Positions 14,801-23,800 of a stretch of 64,000 nt of DNA are shown in pieces. This stretch comes from Danio rerio (Eukaryota > Chordata > Actinopteri > Cypriniformes > Danionidae): assembly GCF_049306965.1 (NCBI RefSeq), contig NC_133190.1, forward strand, positions 44,199,501 through 44,263,500. The letters run 5' to 3'. Under the pieces are notes generated by a model, which had not been told where the DNA came from, made no database searches, and worked only from the letters and a program-made list of their open reading frames with translations. The translations under genes and the position numbers were made by a program. Each line of letters starts with the position of its first letter. Within the stretch, counting starts at the first letter, position 1.

Positions 14801-17800
14801 CCTTTTGAGAGAGTCGATGAGGGTTCCTCCTGCTGTGATTCAGCGATTTTGAGCGAACGAGAGCATTCTCCCGGTCCAGAGTGTGTACACGCAGCGGCAG
14901 ATGGTCGAGCTGGGTTTCTCCCTTGCCTGGCGTTCTTTGGGTCTGGTCCTCCAGAGCGGTGCATATAAAGTTGCAACTTCACAAAGAGAGCAACACAGTC
15001 GTGCAGCACGTCCCTTTCAGGATGGCGCTCCGACCGTGCGTTTCTGGATGCGGCGGTTTCCTGTCCCTGGATGATGGGCACGGGCACTGCGTTGCATGCC
15101 TGGGGGTCCAGCATGTTAATGCGCCGCTCGCGGGCAGTTCATGTCATCATTGCGATGTCATGACTGTTGCGCAGTTAAGATCGCAGCTAGCCTTTGCAAA
15201 AGGGCAAACCACCCCAGCTGTCCCCTGCACTGCAGCGGGCACTCGGGTAGATCTGAGGGGTTCAGCGAGAGATAATCCATCGCCCACTGGCCCGCGGACC
15301 TCCCGCTCCTCTAAGCGCTCCATCCAAGCTTCGGGCGGAGGAAGCGATCCGTCTAACCAGATGGTAGCCCCTACGCTCTATAACACCGGAGACCAGACGT
15401 CCACCGCGGCTTCGGAGGGTGGGCTTTCATTGTCCAATGATGATCCAGACCCGCTCGCCCCCTCCGGGCAGGTGAGCGCTGTCAAGACGGATCCTGAAAC
15501 GGACATGTTAGCCGTGCTTTCCCGGGCTGCTTTGTCCGAGGGTTGGAGATGGTTTAACCCCCAGCTCCATGGCCGGACTGACTAGATGGGTGCTATGTAG
15601 AGGGCCAGAGGGCGAAGCTTTCAATGCCTCTCGTCTCCTTCTTCCCGGAGGTGCACAGTAGGCTCACACAGTCTTGGAGGACACTTTTTTTTCTGCCCGT
15701 GCTGTGTCCCTCCGCCCTCACCACTCTTGACGGTGGAGCAGCCAGGGGGTATGTGGCAATTTTTTTAAGGTTGAGCGCACGATTGCGGTCAATCTTTGTC
15801 CGCGTGACGCCTCTTCTTGGCGGGGTCTGCCTCGTCTCCTGTCCAAAGCCTGTAAGTTATCTGCCTCCCTCGAAGCTATAGAGCTTACATGGCTGCAGGC
15901 CAGGCTGCTTCTGCCTTGCACGCGATGGCCACCTACCATCGATACAAAGCGCAGGCGCTGGTCGAGCTGCATGAGGGTGGCGCCCGCCGTGTGGGGCCCC
16001 ATTTCCAACGGCACTTTTAAATGCAATGAAAACATCAATGAAAGAGCACTTTTCCACTTCCCCGGATGTGACAGCCCAAAATCTGCCAGTCTGAGACGCT
16101 ATGCTTCTAGCTCGCAAGTTCGGTGCGTTTCGCCAGTGGCTCAAGAGTGCTGGGAGGACGGTCTCCTTTCTCCCAACTCTCGAGCCTCCCCTCAGGAGTT
16201 TGGGTGCGGAGTGAAAGCAAATCTCTCGCCTCCAGCTCTTCCGCCGGACCCTCGCGCTTCCCGGATCAGAACACCCACTCCGCGCTGCCCCACTGTTGGT
16301 ACATCAGCGATTGTAGCGATGAGTCCATTAGCGAGAGCTCTGCCTGCCTGGTTAGTGCGGCCAGCACTTCGCGGTGGCTCAAACGCACTCGGCTCGCATC
16401 AGACTCGGCTATGCCATTCAGTTCGCGAAACGACCCCCCCACCCCTGTCTTGGGAGAGGAGATTGCTGTCCTCCTGGCGAAGGATGCAATCGAGCCAGTC
16501 CCTCCAGCCGAAATGGAGAGTGGGTTTTACAGCCCGCGCTTCATCCTGCCCAAAAAGAGCAGTGGGTCAAGGCCAATCCTATATCTACGCGTTTTGAACC
16601 GCTGTCTGCACAAGCTGCCGTTCAGAATGCTCACGCAGAAGTGCCTCCTCCGGTGCGTTCGTCCACTGGATTGGTTTGCAGCAATAGACCTGAAGGATGC
16701 GTGTTTCCATGTCTCCATTCTTCCGCCAATGTCAGTTTCTGCGGTTTGCACTTGAAGGTTGAGCTTGACAATACAATGTCCTCCCCTTCAGGCTCTCTCT
16801 GTTTTTGCGGGTCCTCACCAAGCTCACGGAGGGTGCCTTAGCGCCTCCTCGGCTCACGGGCATCCGCATACTCAATTATCTCGACTACTGGCTGATTTTA
16901 GCCCACTCTCGGAGCAATTGATTATGCACAGAGACAAGGTGCTCTGGCACCTCCACCTGTTGGGGTTTCAGGTCAACTGAGAAAAGAGCAAACTCGCCCC
17001 TGTGCAGAGGATCTATTTTCTCGGACTGGAGCTGGACTTGGTCACCATGGCAGCGCGCCTCTCCGGAGAGCGCGCTCAGCTGATGCTGAACTGTCTGAGA
17101 GCGCTTGACAGCAAAATAGTGGTCCCACTGAAATTATTTCAGAGGTTCCTGGGGCATATGGCATCCGCAGCCGCTTCACGCCGCTCGGATTACTCCATAT
17201 GAGACCAATCCAGCACTGGCTTACGATCAAGTCCCCAAACGCGCATGGCACGCGAGTGCACACAGAGTCACTGCTACTGCGATGTGTTGCCGAGCCCTCA
17301 GCCCTTGGAACGACCCCTCGTTCCTACAGGCCGGAGTGCCTCTAGGACAGGCGTCCAGTCATGTTGCTGTTTCAACAGATGCTTCCAGCACAGGCTGGGG
17401 GGCTGTGCGTTGCGGGCATGCAGCTGCGGGCCTGTGGAAAAGAACCCAGTTGCATTGGCATATCGCCTGGAATGGTTGGCAGTGTTCCTCGCTCTCCACC
17501 GTTTTTTCCATTGCTGGAGCAGCAACACGTGCTGGTCAAGATGGACAGCACGGCGGCGGTGGCGTATATCAACCACATGGGGGGTATTCGCTCTCGCCGC
17601 ATGTCTCAGCTCGCCCGCCATCTGCTCCTCTGGAGTCATCCGCGGCTAAAATCGCTGTGCGGCATTCACATTTCAGGCAAGCTGAACCGTGCAGCCGATG
17701 CGCTTTCACGGCAGCCTTTACGTCCTGGAGAATGGAGACTCCACCCCGAGTCGTTTCAGCTGATAAGGGCATGATTCGGGGAAGCCCAGATCGATCTGTT

Positions 17801-20800
17801 GCTTCCCCCGAGAACGCTCATTGCAGTTGTTCTTTTCCCTGACCGAGGGCTCTCTCGGCATGGATGCACTGGCTCACAGCTGGCCTCGGGGTTTCCCCCA
17901 GTGAGCCTGCTCGCGCGAGGAACAGGTTGCTGGTTGCGCCCCTCTGGCCCAACGAAACCTGGATGTCAGAGCTCTCCCTCCTCGCGATGGCCCTCCCCTG
18001 GCAGATCCCTTTGAGAGAGCACCTACTCTCTCAGAGACAGGCACCATCTGGCACCCTCGCCCCGATCTTTGGAACCTCCACGGGTGGTCCTTAGACGCGA
18101 GGAAGACTTAGGTAACCTACCGATTGCGGTGGTTAATACCGTCACTCGGGCTAGAGCCCCCTCTTCGAGCGCGCCTATGCTGTGAAGTGGAGACTATTCA
18201 CTGAATGGTGCATCTCTTGCTGAGAAGACCCCCGAAATTTGCTAGATCAGCGTTGTGTTTTCTTACGCCAAGAGAAGCTGGAGAGCAGGCTGTCGCCCTC
18301 CACATTCAAGGTTACGTGGCTGTCATCTCCGCTCTCATGACGCGGTGGCTGGCAGCACCGTGGGAACGCATAACCTCATCATCCGGTTCCTCAGATGTGC
18401 TAGGCGAATTAATCCACCCCGCCCCCCTCTCAGGTCCTTTTAGGATCTCGGCCATTGGGTAGCAGATGGCCTCCGCAGCGTCCTCCCTATCGGGACTGCA
18501 CGCTTCCCAATGTACTGTCGTATTTCCTAGAATTATCTAGACGCTTGCAACTTCCCAAAAAATATATCTAAATCTGTAAAACTTCTTTTGAAGTGGGATA
18601 AGTAAGGGCCAGGGATCACGTTGGAAGACTCTCTTTGATGCATGAGCGCTCACGCTATGCCTGGCTATCCTCTCATCGGAGGCGAAGGTAAGGTGCAGTC
18701 ATATGGCGTTTTCCAGACATTTCCCCCATTGGTGGATTAATAATATTAAATCCACTGATAGCGTTAAAGTTCCCAATCTGAAGGGGAACGCTTTGGTTAC
18801 GAAAGTAACCCTCGTTCCCCGAGGAGGGAAACGGAAATGCTATTTAGCTTCGCCAAAATGACTGTTCCTTAGCTGTAAGTATCAGTCTCTTCAGCTTAAA
18901 AGGATGGTGTTTCCTTGATTTTCCTGTCCTTATATGTGAAGCTAATTGGCAATAAGTTCCAGGTGCGCAAGCTTACGCTGCCAACTCATTTGAGCCCAGA
19001 TAAGATATAGTTTGTAAATGGTTTGATTCTTTATTATTGTACTTTACACCTCTGTTCTTGTGTTTCTGTTTAATATATGTATTTTATTTTGTACTGATTT
19101 ATTGTATTTTGATGTCAATGCTTCCAAAAACCTGTTATTTTTTAATATCATTTATATCCCACAATATGTAAACATGTAAAACCATCACATACCCAGTTCA
19201 TGCTTCACTATCATTTATCAGAATAATTTTTATGTTGAATGTGTTCACTGAGTCTTTATTTTAGAAGTTTTTTTTTTTAATCTGTTGTCTTACTATGTAT
19301 AATGATCTTACCACAGTGTCTTTAGTTTACAGTGAGGATCCTCCAGTACAGCAGAGAGAAGCTTGATGCCTGAATCTTTTAGTTTTTTATACGACAAACT
19401 CAGAAATCCCAAGTGTACAGGGTTTGATCTCAGAGCTGAAGTCAGAACATCACTATCTTCATCTGTGAGACCACAATCCCTCAAACTGTAGAGAGATAAA
19501 GACACACTTGTTAAACACATTAGTGCAATTGATTTGGTTAATCAAGGGAAAATCCAGTGAAGTAATGTCCATAAATGTTTACTTTTTGACTGTAAATAAA
19601 ATTGTAAGGAGTAAAAATAAAATAGCTTTTTTCTTAAAAAACGTAAATCAAGTAAACATTTTTGATTTTAAATGTACACAAGTAATGCACAAATGCCAAA
19701 ATTAATAATTAAGTACAATAATCAGGTAAAATTACTCAAATACTTTACACCTCTGAGTGTGTGTCTGCTGTTTTCATTTGTAGATGTTTTGTGGATTTAT
19801 AAAATAAATGTGGATGCACAAAAAAAAAACCTCATGGTCAGCAGCACATCTGAACTGAATTACCTGCCAGGATAATCCTAATCAGAATAATAATAGTTTA
19901 TCTGAGTAAATTTATTTTGTTGATTGGTCAATAATGGTAACAGCAGGGTTCATACACGTTTACTATTAAAACATCCGGCCACAAGAGGTTTTTTGTAACT
20001 TTAATAAAGATTAAATAATACACAATGAAGACTATGCAGTGATAATTATTTAATATCTGTACCTGAATAGTGAATCCCTGAAAACTATTTTTCACTTTTA
20101 TCTTTGCTTTATTTTATCTATGCTTGTAATTTATTTGATATATATTTTTGAGATTCACTCTTCTACAAAATCCTCCCAATTAGTCAATATATATATATCT
20201 GTTAAATCATCTAGTGAAATTGTATTTACATCGCAATATATATCACAGAAATACAGAATACTGTAATGTCAGATTTTTCCAAACATTGCACAGCTCTTAT
20301 TCAAGTATACAAATATTTGTTAAACTAATTTCCATGGGCCCTATCATACACCTGGCGCAATGTGGCGCAAGGCGCGGCGCAATACCTGTTTGCTATAGTT
20401 TCAGCTTGGAGCAAGAGTCATTTTGAGGCGTTGCGCCATGCTGTTTAAATAGCAAATGCATTTGCGCTTATATGTGCGCCCATAGGCGTGTTCTGGTCTA
20501 AAAAGGAAGGAAAAATTTAAATATTAAGGATATATATATAGGATATAAACATAAAGGATTAAAATATTACAAAATATATTATTTTCTAGCCTACATAAAT
20601 AAGAAAAACCACTGTTTTTTTGCCTTCTTCATCTCGGGAGGCTTTTTCAATTCATTCATAACAATTTGCTTTTGTATAATGTTATTATTATTAGCAGTAT
20701 TATTTATTATATCCATATTTATATTTGTTTTATTAAAAACAAGCTTAGATTTGTCCACCTGCAGGTTTTAGACCATATGGGGCACAGCATGTGTTTTAGG

Positions 20801-23800
20801 ATATAACTCAGGTTTTTGAGCACATTTTGTTATTATTGTTCATTTAATCGTTTGCTGGAAATTAGAACTGAATTTAGAAATAGTTTTGAAACAAATCTTT
20901 GCACTTAACAAACGAAATAATTATTTATAGGCTAATTGATGTCTGTGCATAAAGGTTTCCCTATCCAAGAGGCAAAGTGAAAGTAGATCCATTATCTCTT
21001 ATTTTTCACGGTAGATGCTCTATTTAACTGTTGTCTGTTAAAAAAAAAACGTTTAACTGTTTGCTTGTGAAATGCTCAGTATTTCCACTTACACTTACTT
21101 TGCGTCCTGTAAATAGCAAATGCGCTTATGGCGCGACGCAGCTGTCTCTTAACGGTAATGAGAGATGAGACTCTGATTGGTTTATTCTCAAAACACACCT
21201 ATAACTCATTAAGAAAATAAACTCAACCCTTTTAGACCATGCGCCACGGCACAAAGGGGATTTTCCCGTCCTTAAATTAGCAAAAATGCGTTCTGACACG
21301 CCCTGAAAGCGTTTGCGCCCTGCGCTTTCCGTTTTGCACATGGATCATCAAAATAGAGCCCCATGACTTTTCCAAAACTTTATGGCTTTTTCTGTTTTTT
21401 CAAAACTTTTCCAGGCCTGGAAAGTGCCATGTCAAAATTCCATGACTTTTCCTGGTTTTCCATGACCGTATGAACCCTGTAACATTAATTAACCACTAAT
21501 CCACTGATTCTGTGTGCTGAATAACCACTGAGACCGATACAGCCACCAAAATATGCATCACTACACAATACTCAAATATTTGATACTTTGTCCATTGCCT
21601 CAATGAAAAAAAATATTTTGGTAAACTTGATCAGTGACTTTAATTAGCAAGAATAAAATTTGACAAATGACACTCAATATATTTACTACATATAACACTT
21701 CTCAACTTATGCTAATATTATTATTGGTCTTGCTTTTGTGATATGTATTGATTTTGGAGCTACACTTTACAACTTTTGCTCTGTCCAAGTGACACTTTCA
21801 ATCCAAAAAAAGCTAACTAACTTTATGTATAAAACTGGACAAATACAAATAAATAATAAGACAATAAGACAATGATAAGACAAATAAGACAAATAAAGCA
21901 ATATTTCCATCCAACAAGTCAACAAGAACAAAATTGTCACTTTCTGATTAACTGGTGCCAAATATTAACAGTAAAACCTTAATTAACAGTAAAAATTATT
22001 TGCTGCAGTAGGAGAAGCTGCGTGAATCTTTTCTGTATTGACACGCAATGAATGAATGTGTTGGCATTTGATGCTGTGAGACACAGACACTCTTGACAAT
22101 TCTGGAGGTAATTAATAATATAACAACACTAATACTGAAATGGTTAAGACATTGTAGAATGACCAAAACAGCACTTCAGATGCTTTACGATGTGCTGCTG
22201 GTTTGTCCATTCACACATATCTTTATCATCATATGATCTCTTGCAACAAAATCTTTGACTTTTTTAATGCAAATACTGGAATTTGTTTAGTTAAAGTGTT
22301 TCCATTGTAGCTTATAAGTTGAATAAAAAGTTTATCCTACTCATCAACTATTTTTTATGTGCATATCCAAAGTGTGCATAAAAATAGATGGATGGAAACA
22401 TAGCTGTTGATCCAACTTGGGTAAACTGTTAATGTTGAAATATTTGCTTATCAGTTCAGATTTGTCACATTTGCACCCAAAACAGAGCACACACACACAT
22501 TAACAAATCCATATAAATAATTTAAGCTCATTTATAACCTGAAACTTGTTTGTTTAAAGATTCAGTCCAGCTTGTTATTTGCCAACAACAACTCCTTATC
22601 ATTATTTCTATATAAAAACAACAGAACAATAGAAAAAAAATCTTCCATGGATACTTTGTTGTTAAGCATTGCTTTGCTACAGCAATCCACATGTAAAACA
22701 TTTCTACTTGGTTTTTGGGGGCTAAACTCAAAATCAAACACCATCAAACTGCCCAAACTACTTAACAAATTGTCCAAAGCATAAAACATGGTTCATATTC
22801 CACAAAATGCACAGAAATAAGAGGTGCCCTCATATGCAAAGTGAATGTAAACTAGTGGTCATATCTGGTATTGCGACCAAATAAAATTTGACTGAAAGCT
22901 CCTTTTTTGAAATATCAACTACAAATTTGGAACTTATTTAGCTCAGATATTTAGCTTTCATTTTGTTAAATTTAGACTAAAACTAATTTTGTAAAAAAAT
23001 AAAAATAAAAATGTTATTTATTATAATAAAATAAACATTTATTGTTTTATCATTTTCATAAAATTGCTGTAAAGGAATGTAACTTCTGTTTCATTTTTCT
23101 ATTTGAATGTATTTTTTTACTTTAGCTACAACCTGAAAGTGCCTTCTTAAAACGAGACCAAGCTTAAATCTGTACCGAAGCATTAAAGATTGGTAATCAT
23201 TTATGTTTAGACTAGGACTTGATTGCAATATAGTGACGTGAACTTAAGTGTCCCACTATCTGCACGGTGACAGAGGTAAAATGAAGAGGTAAACAATGTT
23301 TCTCGAATAAGCATAATAATTAAAATTAAAGTATTATTATAATTGTTAAATCTATATATTAAATATAATAATTAAAATATATTAAACTGTTGTCAACTGG
23401 TTTTACAACAAGGTTTCCATGTTGCTTCAATAACTGATAGGATACTTCTATGAGATTTACATTTAATGAGCTTTAACAGTGACGTGTTTGTTTTCAATGA
23501 TACTTACTGAACTTTGATCACTGGCAGCAGCTTCTGAAGGATCTTCAGTTTCTCAGCTTTGGTGCTTTCTCCAACAAACTCATTAATATCAAACTTATCC
23601 AGTTTATTTTCTGATGTCAACAAAACAAACACTACAGCTGACCACTGAGATGAAGAGAGTTTGGACTGCTTTATTCTTCCAGATTTCAGATACTGCTGTA
23701 TTTCCTCCACTAGTGAATGATCACCCAGTTCATTCAGACAGTGAAACAGATTGAGGGATCTCTCTGGAGAGTCAATTTTCCTGATCTTCTTCTTGATGTA

